A stretch of DNA of 64,000 nucleotides, taken from positions 2,604,001 to 2,668,000 of the forward strand of contig CAWARU010000001.1 of assembly GCA_963784575.1 (NCBI GenBank). The letters are read 5' to 3'. Positions 36,522 through 44,592 of this stretch are shown in pieces. Within the stretch, counting starts at the first letter, position 1; each line of letters begins with the position of its first letter. The notes beneath the pieces were generated by a model. It was not told where the DNA came from. It made no database searches and saw only the letters and a program-made list of their open reading frames with translations. The translations under genes and the position numbers were made by a program. This stretch comes from CAWARU01 sp963784575. Its GTDB lineage: Bacteria; Pseudomonadota; Gammaproteobacteria; UBA6186; Azoamicaceae.

Positions 36522-37074
36522 GATCACAGGGGTCCCGATGTCTGCGTTTTTTCAGGATGTCGAAGAAGATTTCCCATATGAAATTCATTCTTTCGCAATC
36601 ATGCCGCAGAATCCATCGGAACGCCTGATTCAGCGAGAACGCATTACAGTTCGTTTTCATAAAATGCTAGAGCAGGGTTTTATGGCAGAAGTTCAAAACT
36701 TAAAAAATAACTATTGGAATAATAAATATATCGAGGATTCTGAATCTGCAGAAAATACTGAGCATAGCGAACATAAGGAATCTAACTTAAAGAAACTAAG
36801 CTTCGAGTTTCCCGCATTTCGGTCCGTCGGCTACCGACAAGCATTAGAACATATGGCTGGCGTATATGAATACCCAGAAATGATTCGCCTAGCCATCACT
36901 GCGACTTGTCAATTGGCGAAAAGACAGGTAACTTGGCTACGGGGTCTTTCGAATATTGTTTTTCTGAGTTATCCAACTTCAAATAATGGCTTAAATCAGA
37001 AAAATAATCTTTCGGCTTCACTAGACTCCATGATAGACTGCATCTCTCGGATGGGGAGATTGCACCCCCAATAA
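36496..37074 (+). CDS. miaA: tRNA dimethylallyltransferase, C-terminal part
   Basis: Carries the rest of MiaA: QRALEVFEITG, a low-complexity Asn/Glu/Ser insert near residue 85, then SVGYRQALEHMAG and the terminal AKRQVTWLRG segment. It is in frame from ~36453 with the family sequence and needs the N-terminal part; not an independent gene. Ends 40 bases before the hfq start. Confidence 0.9.
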   Translation: MQRALEVFEITGVPMSAFFQDVEEDFPYEIHSFAIMPQNPSERLIQRERITVRFHKMLEQGFMAEVQNLKNNYWNNKYIEDSESAENTEHSEHKESNLKKLSFEFPAFRSVGYRQALEHMAGVYEYPEMIRLAITATCQLAKRQVTWLRGLSNIVFLSYPTSNNGLNQKNNLSASLDSMIDCISRMGRLHPQ

Positions 37075-37114
37075 TACAGATATGGAGAACATCCACACAA
37101 TGGAGAATATAAAT

Positions 37115-37387
37115 ATGTCAAAAGGGCAAATGTTACAAGATCCTTTTCTGAACGCTTTGCGGAAAGAAAGGGTGCCGGTATCTATTTATCTAGTGAATGG
37201 AATTAAGCTTCAGGGGCACATAGAATCATTCGATCAATTTGTTGTGTTGTTGAAAAACAGCGTTAGCCAAATGGTATACAAACATGCTATCTCTACTGTT
37301 GTTCCAACCCGTAACGTTAAATTAGCTTCGGGCGCATCAGGAACTGAAGAAGACGAATTTGTGCACGAAGAACTGGGAAACATGTAG
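37115..37387 (+). CDS. hfq: RNA chaperone Hfq
   Basis: 90 residues. Sm1 and Sm2 are intact: QDPFLNALRKERVPVSIYLVNG, SFDQFVVLLKN and the YKHAIS motif. Hfq hexamers pair small RNAs with mRNAs. I place the start at 37115 (MSKGQMLQDP), 9 bases after a GGAG; the upstream in-frame ATG at 37082 adds an unlikely MENIHTMENIN. The tail is short and acidic, ending EELGNM. Lies between miaA and hflX as in E. coli. Confidence 0.97.
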   Translation: MSKGQMLQDPFLNALRKERVPVSIYLVNGIKLQGHIESFDQFVVLLKNSVSQMVYKHAISTVVPTRNVKLASGASGTEEDEFVHEELGNM

Positions 37388-37431
37388 TTGACTCACTATC
37401 TTCGTTAACTTTCAGGATATGCTTTTGAATT

Positions 37432-37559
37432 CGATTGAACGTCCAGATTTTCGGCAAGGTCGCTTTAAAAATTTAGCAAAAAAGCGGATTTTACATGTTG
37501 TAAATGAGCAATTTTTGCTAAATTTTTAAAGCGAGTATGCCAAAAGATGGGCGTTCAAC
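37432..37559. repeat. Miniature inverted-repeat element between hfq and hflX
   Basis: A perfect 23-bp inverted repeat (37460-37482 with 37512-37534, core TTTAAAAATTTAGCAAAAA) surrounds a 29-nt loop. The loop itself contains TTTACA-TGT-TGTAAA. Pairing continues imperfectly outward to TTGAACGYCCA at both ends (37432 and 37559), about 48 bp per arm. No coding capacity; MITE-like. The right arm overlaps the annotated hflX start. Confidence 0.75.
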
Positions 37560-38044
37560 GGTTGCAAAATGGAAGTGATAGAAGCAATGGAGGTGAGCGA
37601 GTCATCCTGGTTCAGCTCCATCTTCGAGATCCCGAACATTCCGCAGACTTCCAAGAATTCCATGAATTAGCAAATTCAGCTGGGGCTGAAATCGTCGGCA
37701 CTTTAACAAGCAGCCGCGATATCCCTGACAGCAAGTATTTTATTGGCAGCGGAAAAGTACAAGAGCTACAGGATTTGGTTGCATCCACCAATGCTGAGCT
37801 CGTTATCTTCGATCACAGTCTCACTCCAGGCCAGGAACGAAACCTCGAAAAGGCCATCAAATGCCGGGTATTAGATCGCACGGGTTTAATTTTAGATATC
37901 TTTGCGCAACGTGCCAGGACTTTTGAAGGTAAACTCCAAGTTCAGCTTGCCCGATTAAAGCATCAATCAACCCGTCTCATCAGAGGCTGGAACCCATTTA
38001 GAAAGGCAAAGAGGGGGTATCGGGCTTCGAGGCGGACCTGGTGA
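37547..38044 (+). CDS. hflX: GTPase HflX, N-terminal part (gene frameshifted)
   Basis: HflX is a ribosome-binding GTPase that rescues stalled or heat-damaged ribosomes. This part carries the N-terminal domain (VILVQLHLRD, SKYFIGSGKVQELQ, IFDHSLTPGQERNLEKA, CRVLDRTGLILDIFAQRART, LQVQLARLKHQSTRLIRGW). At 37991 the frame is lost: TGGAACCCATTTAGAA should read TGGACCCATTTAGAA (Trp-Thr-His-Leu-Glu), so one A is extra. The start ATG at 37547 lies in the right arm of the inverted-repeat element and has a poor ribosome-binding site; a later start is possible. Confidence 0.9.
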   Translation: MGVQRLQNGSDRSNGGERVILVQLHLRDPEHSADFQEFHELANSAGAEIVGTLTSSRDIPDSKYFIGSGKVQELQDLVASTNAELVIFDHSLTPGQERNLEKAIKCRVLDRTGLILDIFAQRARTFEGKLQVQLARLKHQSTRLIRGWNPFRKAKRGYRASRRTW

Positions 38045-38105
38045 AACCCAGCTTGAAGTCGATCGCCGCCTGATTCGTGCCAAAATCAAGAATATTACCG
38101 AAAGA

Positions 38106-38873
38106 TTGGAACAGGTAAGGGTGCAGAGAGCGCAAGGCAGACGTTCACGGCGCAAAATCGATTTACCGACAGTCGCATTGGTAGGCTATACCAATGCTGG
38201 AAAGTCGACTCTCTTTAATACGCTCACTGGTGCAGATGTTTATGTGGCCAATAAATTATTTGCCACCTTAGACCCCACACTCCGTTCCATTGAGCTTCCG
38301 ATCTTAGGTAGAATAGTACTAGCAGATACTGTTGGTTTTGTAAGTAAGCTTCCACATGATTTGGTAGAAGCTTTTCGTGCTACATTAGAAGAAGTTAAGG
38401 ATGCTGATCTTTTGCTACATATCATTGATGGACATGATGAATCATGGCGGGTTCGTGTTAGCCAGGTAGAAGAAGTATTGCAGCAGATAGGTGCAAATGC
38501 CGTGCCAAGCATTGAGGTGTACAATAAAATTGATTTGCTTCCAGGAGGAGGCAAAGCACATTACGAGTCCAATCCCGAAGGCGGTATCTACCGGGTCTAT
38601 ATTTCTGCTACCAAAAGGCTTGGATTAGAGTTATTAGAAAAAGCGATAATTCAGCGTTTAAGTGGTGAAATCCAATCTGGAATACTCCTACTACCACCCG
38701 ATGATGTAGCAGCAAAGTTACGAGCTGCCTTATATGAAATGGGGGTTGTAACAGCTGAACAGCAAGACAGCGATGGGATCAGTGAAATTCATTTTTCCAT
38801 GCCGCGTCTTAAATGGCAGCAAATGTGTTTTCAGGATCCGAGCATAGAGAAATATTTGAAGAGTGAAAATTAG
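38106..38873 (+). CDS. hflX: GTPase HflX, C-terminal GTPase part
   Basis: Frame is open from ~37992 with the family motif GGIGLRGGPGETQLEVDRR, upstream of the ATG shown here. G1 is GYTNAGKSTLFN, G3 is DTVGFVSKLPHDLV, G4 is NKID, followed by a C-terminal domain. It must be joined to the N-terminal part. It ends 11 bases before hflK. Confidence 0.9.
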   Translation: MEQVRVQRAQGRRSRRKIDLPTVALVGYTNAGKSTLFNTLTGADVYVANKLFATLDPTLRSIELPILGRIVLADTVGFVSKLPHDLVEAFRATLEEVKDADLLLHIIDGHDESWRVRVSQVEEVLQQIGANAVPSIEVYNKIDLLPGGGKAHYESNPEGGIYRVYISATKRLGLELLEKAIIQRLSGEIQSGILLLPPDDVAAKLRAALYEMGVVTAEQQDSDGISEIHFSMPRLKWQQMCFQDPSIEKYLKSEN

Positions 38874-38884
38874 AAGGCTTTTTT

Positions 38885-40438
38885 ATGATGGATAAATCAA
38901 ACACCGTGCAAATGGCTTGGAATGAACCAGGCGGTGGCAAAAAAGACAAAGATAAAAATCCCAAAAGTCCCTGGGGTGGCGGCGGCGGAGATCGGGAACC
39001 TGGTCCCCCCGATTTAGATCAATTATTTCGAAAATTAATGAATAAATTGAAAAGTTCTTTAGGACAAAAACCCGGGAAAGGTTCTTCAAAATCTCCTTTT
39101 AATTGGGGCGATCGCAACTCAAGCTATCGCAGTTCGGACGATCGCGGCAATGGTGATCATGGCGATCGCAATCGGGATGCCGGTGATCGCAATTCGAGTG
39201 ATTATGGTTCAGGAAATAGTTCTGGAAATGGCTCAGGAAACGGTTCAAGTAATGGCAATGGTTCAGGCAGCAAAGATCGAGGCCAGTCTTCTTCTACTTT
39301 TGGCCGCAGAACCCCTCCTCTCAATTTTGGCAATATATTTGCGGGGAATCAAGAAATTCAAACTTTAGGACTAGTGGTTTTAATTGTTTTGGTTGTGCTC
39401 TATATTTTAGCAGGCATTTATATTGTGGATCCGCCAGAGAGAGCAGTCATCACCCGATTTGGTAAATATGTAAGCACAGAGGGCCCTGGTCCGCATTGGC
39501 TTCCTGTATTCATAGAAGATCGTCAAATTGTTAATGTTGAGCAAGTAGCCACGAGCGATCAAAATGGTTCGATGCTGACAAAAGATCGCAACATCGCTTC
39601 CGTTGGTATTGCAGTACAATATCGTATTGGCGATGGTGAGGATGATGTGCGATCTTACCTTTTCAATGTGGTAAATCCAGTCCATAGTTTAAGGCAATCT
39701 GCTGAAAGTGCCTTACGTCAAGTGATTGGCCAATATACTATGGATGAAGTATTGACGTATAAACGCGCTGAAATTGCGCAGGCTATTAAAGAACAGATCA
39801 TTGAAACGCTCAAGAATTATCAAACAGGCATCTTGGTGTTGGATGTGTCGATGCAATACGCTAAGGCACCGGATGAAGTCCGTGCCGCATTCGACGATGT
39901 CATCAAGGCTGCTGCTGATGAAGAAAGACTCATCAATCAGGCCCGCGCCTATGAAAACGAAGTAATACCTCGCGCACGGGGTATGGTGGAACGCTTGAAG
40001 AATGAGGCTTTGGCCTATAAACAGCAGATAATTTTGAGAGCAGAAGGAAATGTGCAGCGCTTTAATTTGATCTTACCTGAATATCAGAAGGCACCCAAAG
40101 TCACTCAAACGCGATTGTATCTCGACACCATGGAACAAGTCTTGAAACGTGTCACTAAAGTAGTGTCCGATCCAAACGCAGGTAACAATTATATCTATGT
40201 GCCTTCCGATCGAAGTAATCAGGAAAATGTTTCAGAAGAATCAGAGTATTTGTTTGGAAGTTTAAACAATAAGGAATCTGGAAAAGAATCTGGTGCAAAA
40301 GAAACTCCTTCTAAAGAAACTAGGAAAGAAGGTTTGTCTGCTAACACGGGATATTCTGGGAATTCCAGTAATACAAGTAATTCCGGTAACTCTGCCATTT
40401 CCTCGAACGGGCGTTATGTTAAGGAGAAAAGCTCGTGA
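38885..40438 (+). CDS. hflK: FtsH protease modulator HflK
   Basis: 517 residues, about 100 more than E. coli HflK. A cytoplasmic N-terminal region rich in Gly, Asp, Asn and Ser (residues ~65-140, with repeated DRN and GSGN units) precedes one membrane helix (~160-180). The SPFH domain follows, beginning VDPPERAVITRFGKY. With HflC it forms a large periplasmic cage around FtsH and restrains its proteolysis. The C-terminal ~85 residues are a second Ser/Asn/Lys-rich low-complexity tail. The stop overlaps the hflC start (GTGA). Confidence 0.94.
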   Translation: MMDKSNTVQMAWNEPGGGKKDKDKNPKSPWGGGGGDREPGPPDLDQLFRKLMNKLKSSLGQKPGKGSSKSPFNWGDRNSSYRSSDDRGNGDHGDRNRDAGDRNSSDYGSGNSSGNGSGNGSSNGNGSGSKDRGQSSSTFGRRTPPLNFGNIFAGNQEIQTLGLVVLIVLVVLYILAGIYIVDPPERAVITRFGKYVSTEGPGPHWLPVFIEDRQIVNVEQVATSDQNGSMLTKDRNIASVGIAVQYRIGDGEDDVRSYLFNVVNPVHSLRQSAESALRQVIGQYTMDEVLTYKRAEIAQAIKEQIIETLKNYQTGILVLDVSMQYAKAPDEVRAAFDDVIKAAADEERLINQARAYENEVIPRARGMVERLKNEALAYKQQIILRAEGNVQRFNLILPEYQKAPKVTQTRLYLDTMEQVLKRVTKVVSDPNAGNNYIYVPSDRSNQENVSEESEYLFGSLNNKESGKESGAKETPSKETRKEGLSANTGYSGNSSNTSNSGNSAISSNGRYVKEKSS

Positions 40439-41367
40439 AGAATTCATTCTTTTCAATTATTCTCATCGTCGTCGTCATCCTGCTTCTGATAGGTTCGGTA
40501 TTTTTTTCAGTCTTTGAGACAGACCGAGCCATCATTGCACGCCTAGGAGAACTCAAAAAAGACAGCCAAACTAATCAAGTTATTGTCTATGGTCCTGGTC
40601 TGCACATGAAATTTCCACTCATCGATTCGCTTTATGTTTTTGATGCTAGACTTAATATGACAGAAATTCCTTCAGAACGTGTGGTAACAAAAGAGAAGGA
40701 AGTATTGCTGGTGGATTTATTCATTCAATGGCGGATTGGTGATTACGCTTTGTTTTATAATGCCACTCAAGGCAATGTAGAAAGCGGCATTAGCGGAAAA
40801 GATCGCGCCGAGCAATTATTGCGTCAAAATGTTAAAGGCGTTTTGAATGCAGAATTTGGCCAGCTTGTGTTGCAAGAAGTCATTTCAGGGGAACGCAATC
40901 AACTGATTGAAAAATTAGTAAAGCGTACCGACGAAATTGTCCACGCTTACGGTATGCATGTTGTCGATCTCCGCATCAATCGAGTGGAATATCCCCCAGA
41001 AGTTAATGATAAAGTATTTGCCCGCATGGCCAGTGAAAGAAAGCAAGTCGCAGTAGGCTATCGTGCCAGAGGTGAATCGAGGGCGGCAGGTATGCGGGCA
41101 GAAGCCGATAGAATGGCCAATGTGATGATAGCAGAGGCCGAAAAAGATGCTGAGCGGGTCAGAGGCGAAGGGGATGCCAGGGCCGTTGAAGTTTATGCGG
41201 ATAGTTACAATAAATCCCCTGATTTTTTTGAGTTTTACCGCAGTCTAGAAGCTTACAGGAATTCCTTGCAGAATAAGCAAGACACGTTGATGCTTCGTAC
41301 CGACAGTGATTTCTTCAAGTATTTCCGTAGTGGGAATGTGAAATCCTCTGGGGGTTCCAGGCAGTGA
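40435..41367 (+). CDS. hflC: FtsH protease modulator HflC
   Basis: 310 residues. One N-terminal membrane helix (ILIVVVILLLIGSVFF), then SPFH domain with TDRAIIARLG, RINRVEYPPEV and the coiled-coil RARGESRAAGMRAEADRMAN. The C terminus carries the usual SYNKSPDFFEFYRSLEAY and TLMLRTDSDFFKYF. The start is GTG at 40435, overlapping the hflK stop by four bases, so both are made together. Confidence 0.96.
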   Translation: MKNSFFSIILIVVVILLLIGSVFFSVFETDRAIIARLGELKKDSQTNQVIVYGPGLHMKFPLIDSLYVFDARLNMTEIPSERVVTKEKEVLLVDLFIQWRIGDYALFYNATQGNVESGISGKDRAEQLLRQNVKGVLNAEFGQLVLQEVISGERNQLIEKLVKRTDEIVHAYGMHVVDLRINRVEYPPEVNDKVFARMASERKQVAVGYRARGESRAAGMRAEADRMANVMIAEAEKDAERVRGEGDARAVEVYADSYNKSPDFFEFYRSLEAYRNSLQNKQDTLMLRTDSDFFKYFRSGNVKSSGGSRQ

Positions 41368-41405
41368 GATTAGAGACTAGAAACTAGAAACTAGAAAAAG
41401 AGTAT
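41367..41405. repeat. Tandem ACTAGAA repeats after hflC
   Basis: About four copies of (G/A)ACTAGAAA in a row followed by AGAGTATA. Same words as in the hppA upstream region (2741-2820). Lies in the short gap between hflC and yjeT. Confidence 0.55.
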
Positions 41406-41426
41406 AACCTTAGAAGAGATTAAACT

Positions 41427-41615
41427 ATGTGGCAAGATTTACTAGCAGCTTTGTCTTTGGTCTTGGTGATAGAAGGCATGCTGCCATTTTTGAAACCAGA
41501 GGCGTGGCGGAAGACCATGGGACGTATTGCGACACAACCAGATAATGCTTTGCGGCTAATAGGCTTGACAAGCATGATAGCGGGTGTCGTGATGCTATAC
41601 ATGATTCGGCAATAA
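41427..41615 (+). CDS. yjeT: DUF2065 (YjeT-type) small membrane protein
   Basis: 62 residues with two membrane helices (LLAALSLVLVIEGMLPFL and LIGLTSMIAGVVMLYMI) joined by a short loop holding W-RKTMGRIA. Matches the small DUF2065 protein encoded right after hflC in many gammaproteobacteria. Function unknown. purA, which follows in E. coli, is absent; a tRNA gene follows on the other strand. Confidence 0.88.
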   Translation: MWQDLLAALSLVLVIEGMLPFLKPEAWRKTMGRIATQPDNALRLIGLTSMIAGVVMLYMIRQ

Positions 41616-41633
41616 TGTAGGTTGGGACATCAA

Positions 41634-41720
41634 TGGTGCCGAGGAGAGGACTTGAACCTCCACGGAGTTTCCCCCACAAGTACCTGAAACTTGCGTGTCT
41701 ACCAATTTCACCACCTCGGC
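41634..41720 (-). tRNA. tRNA-Leu (anticodon CAG), CCA encoded
   Basis: Minus strand: acceptor GCCGAGG pairs with CCTCGGC before ACCA. The anticodon stem CAAGT/ACTTG closes the loop TTCAGGT, so the anticodon is CAG and it reads CUG. A long variable arm (TGGGGGAAACTCC-type hairpin) and T-arm GTTCAAGTC are typical of tRNA-Leu. Terminal CCA (41634-41636) is encoded. Confidence 0.97.
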
Positions 41721-41730
41721 AATAGCAATG

Positions 41731-41759
41731 AAATTACCTGGATGGCTTGATAATGTCAA
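41731..41759 (-). promoter_or_regulatory. Sigma-70 type promoter of the tRNA-Leu gene
   Basis: On the minus strand, -35 TTGACA (41754-41759), a 17-base spacer, and -10 TAATTT (41731-41736), ending 10 bases before the mature tRNA 5' end. Spacing and -35 are ideal. Confidence 0.8.
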
Positions 41760-41874
41760 GACTAGCCCCCATATTATAAGGAAGAATGGGGCATAATGGG
41801 GCCAGGACGGAGTTTAGGACCAGCGGTGAAAAAACGGAGTAGTCAATCTAAATAGAATAGTGTAATATGGACAT

Positions 41875-44592
41875 ATGAGTAAGAAGACAATCAAAACTGA
41901 TAAAAGGTATCAGTCCAAAAAAAAACCTAAAGTAGAAACAAGCAATTCTCCTAAAAGAGCGAAAACAAAAGCCAGAACAGGCCTCGCAAAAGGTGGTGCT
42001 GGAGTAGGGGCTAAAGGCCGCAAAGAAGGCAAAGAGCAAAACTTACGAGCCAGAAATCAAAGCTCACAAAGCAAAACCCAAGGTTCAAAAGGTAGAAACC
42101 AAATAAAAACGAAAAAATCAGAAAATTATAAGAAAATTGGAAAAGTAGCAGTTGAAAAAACAGGAGTTTCAAAATCGACAGTCAAAAGTTCAGTCAATGA
42201 AAAATCAGAAATTAAAAAAAATATTCCGAATCAAACCGATCCTTTTTCAGCAAGAGAAGCTTCGAAATATGATCGCCCAATACCCAGTCGAGAATATATC
42301 CTCTCTTATCTGGAAAACCGTCAAAAACCCGCCAATTACAATGAATTAATTGCTGAGTTAAAGCTGTCTTCGGATGAAGAACAACTTGCCCTGCATCGCC
42401 GCTTAAAGGCCATGATTCGGGAAGGACAATTAGAACATTTAAGGGGCGGCTATTTTTGGCCTGCTGGACATCGGATTCTTGTCAAAGGACGTGTCCATAT
42501 TGAAAAAGGCATGAAGGGCCGCAATAGCCAAGCATATGTCATTCCAGATGACGGCAGTCCGCGTATCTTACTTCATATCAGCGAGGCTCATGCCGTATAT
42601 CAAGGCAATTTTGTCGTTGTTTCCGTCGTAGACATCAAGCATGGACCCTTTGCAGAAAAACATCGCGAAGGCCATTTGCTTGAGATCTTAGAACAACAAC
42701 GTTTGAGGGTGACAGGACGTTTTGTTCGAGAAGAGAGCATCAGTTATGTGATCCCTCATGGTAAAGAGTTCACTGAGGATGTGATTATCCCGCAAGGAAA
42801 AGACAAGGGTGCAAAAGACGGCGATATCGTTATCGTAGAAATAGGGACACCTGCTTCGCGATCCTTAGAACCCATTGGTACCATCATTGAAATTTTAGGC
42901 CATGAAGATTCCCCTGGCATTGAAATCTTGGCAGCAACTCGTGCCTATGGTTTGCCAGAAGAGTGGTCAATCCCGGTCCAAAATGAAATTAAAGGATTAA
43001 CAGAAGAAATTCCTCAAAATGCTATCAAAGGACGTTTGGATATACGCCATCTGCCGCTCGTGACGATTGATGGCGAAGATGCTAAAGATTTTGACGATGC
43101 CGTTTATTGCGAGAAAAAATCAGGTGGCGGTTGGCTTCTTTACGTCGCTATTGCGGATGTGAGCCATTATGTTCGTCCCAACACTGCTTTGGATGCTGAA
43201 GCGCATCTTCGAGGAAACTCAGTCTATTTTCCGGGCAAAGTCATTCCCATGCTGCCAGAAATTTTGTCCAATGGCTTATGTTCTCTAAAGCCTGAAGTGG
43301 ATAGACTTTGCATGGTTTGCATTATGACCATCAGTCCCAAAGGCAAAATCACTCGCTATGAATTCCATGAGGCAGTGATGCGATCGCACGCACGTCTCAC
43401 CTATACCAAAGTTGCAGCCATGCTGCGTGAAAGTAGCGAGCATCTTAAGGAACAGTATCAGGCCATTCTGCCGCATCTTTTTGAACTCAATCATTTATAT
43501 CATACTTTACGATCAGAACGTGAAAATCGCGGTGCGATAGAATTTGAAACCATAGAAACACGTATTATTTTTGGCACAGCAGGGAAGATAAGCAAAATTG
43601 AACCTGTGATGCGAAACGATGCTCACCGTATCATCGAAGAATGCATGCTGTGTGCGAATGTTGCTACCGCAAGGTTCCTAAAGAAAAATAAAGTGCCGGG
43701 CTTATACCGCATTCACGAAGGGCCGCCCGAAGACAAATTGGCAGATCTCAGAATGTTCCTGCAGGAATTAGGTTTGAGTTTAGGGGGAGGCAAAGAGCCA
43801 ACACCCTTGGATTATGCCAAATTACTGCGTTCTATTCAGACGCGACCTGACGTAAATATTATTCAAACCGTGCTGCTTCGATCTTTAAGCCAGGCAGTAT
43901 ATTCCCCTGACAATGTAGGGCATTTTGGATTGGCGTATACCGAATATTGCCATTTTACTTCCCCCATTCGCCGCTACCCTGATCTTTTGATCCACCGTCA
44001 GATCCGTATGGTATTGCAAGGCAAATGGACTCAGAAAATGCAGGAAATTGCAAAGAGTGAGGAAGCAATCGATGCCTTGACCGCCTTGGGTGATCATACC
44101 TCTCTCACGGAACGTCGTGCTGATGATGCCACTCGTGATGCCGTGCGCTGGTTAAAATGCGAATATATCCAGAAACACATTGGTGATACATTTGAAGGTA
44201 TTATTTCAGGTGTGACGCGCTTTGGTTTCTTTGTAGAATTGAAAAATATCTATATTGATGGGCTAGTGCATGTCACGAGCTTGAAGAACGATTATTACTA
44301 TTTCGATGCCATCCATCATCAATTGGTAGGAGAACGCTCTGGTATCGTTTTTAAATTGGGAGATGTGGTACAAGTGCGCGTAAGCCGCGTCGCAGTGCAC
44401 GAACGAAAAATTGATTTTGATCTTATTTCTTCACAGCAAGAAGGACGCCGCAAAAAGGGAAAAGACAAGCATATCCAAAAAGATAAGCATGAACAAAAAG
44501 ACAAGAAAAAAGCAAAAAAGGCGGCAAGAAAACGAGCTAGGAAAAGAAAAAGACAAAAAATGGATCGTGGATCCCCATCTCCGGGTGAATGA
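41875..44592 (+). CDS. rnr: Ribonuclease R
   Basis: 905 residues, longer than E. coli RNase R (813). A Lys/Ser/Gly-rich basic extension covers the first ~130 residues. The winged-helix domain, two cold-shock domains, the RNB catalytic domain and an S1 domain follow. The catalytic segment is TIDGEDAKDFDDAVYC, with the four Asp of the active site, and IADVSHYV; HFTSPIRRYPDL is also typical. It degrades structured RNA 3'-5'. The C-terminal tail is extremely Lys/Arg-rich (KKAARKRARKRKRQ). Stop overlaps the rlmB start (ATGA), as in a coupled operon. Confidence 0.96.
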   Translation: MSKKTIKTDKRYQSKKKPKVETSNSPKRAKTKARTGLAKGGAGVGAKGRKEGKEQNLRARNQSSQSKTQGSKGRNQIKTKKSENYKKIGKVAVEKTGVSKSTVKSSVNEKSEIKKNIPNQTDPFSAREASKYDRPIPSREYILSYLENRQKPANYNELIAELKLSSDEEQLALHRRLKAMIREGQLEHLRGGYFWPAGHRILVKGRVHIEKGMKGRNSQAYVIPDDGSPRILLHISEAHAVYQGNFVVVSVVDIKHGPFAEKHREGHLLEILEQQRLRVTGRFVREESISYVIPHGKEFTEDVIIPQGKDKGAKDGDIVIVEIGTPASRSLEPIGTIIEILGHEDSPGIEILAATRAYGLPEEWSIPVQNEIKGLTEEIPQNAIKGRLDIRHLPLVTIDGEDAKDFDDAVYCEKKSGGGWLLYVAIADVSHYVRPNTALDAEAHLRGNSVYFPGKVIPMLPEILSNGLCSLKPEVDRLCMVCIMTISPKGKITRYEFHEAVMRSHARLTYTKVAAMLRESSEHLKEQYQAILPHLFELNHLYHTLRSERENRGAIEFETIETRIIFGTAGKISKIEPVMRNDAHRIIEECMLCANVATARFLKKNKVPGLYRIHEGPPEDKLADLRMFLQELGLSLGGGKEPTPLDYAKLLRSIQTRPDVNIIQTVLLRSLSQAVYSPDNVGHFGLAYTEYCHFTSPIRRYPDLLIHRQIRMVLQGKWTQKMQEIAKSEEAIDALTALGDHTSLTERRADDATRDAVRWLKCEYIQKHIGDTFEGIISGVTRFGFFVELKNIYIDGLVHVTSLKNDYYYFDAIHHQLVGERSGIVFKLGDVVQVRVSRVAVHERKIDFDLISSQQEGRRKKGKDKHIQKDKHEQKDKKKAKKAARKRARKRKRQKMDRGSPSPGE

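Noticed and set aside
36453..38000. miaA and hflX as true pseudogenes
   Set aside because: Each has a single one-base shift with perfect family sequence on both sides and no other damage; decay of adjacent conserved genes by lone indels is less likely than sequencing error.
41634..41720. tRNA-Leu as an integration site for a genomic island
   Set aside because: No integrase gene and no repeat of the tRNA 3' end was noticed nearby; flanking genes are conserved housekeeping genes.
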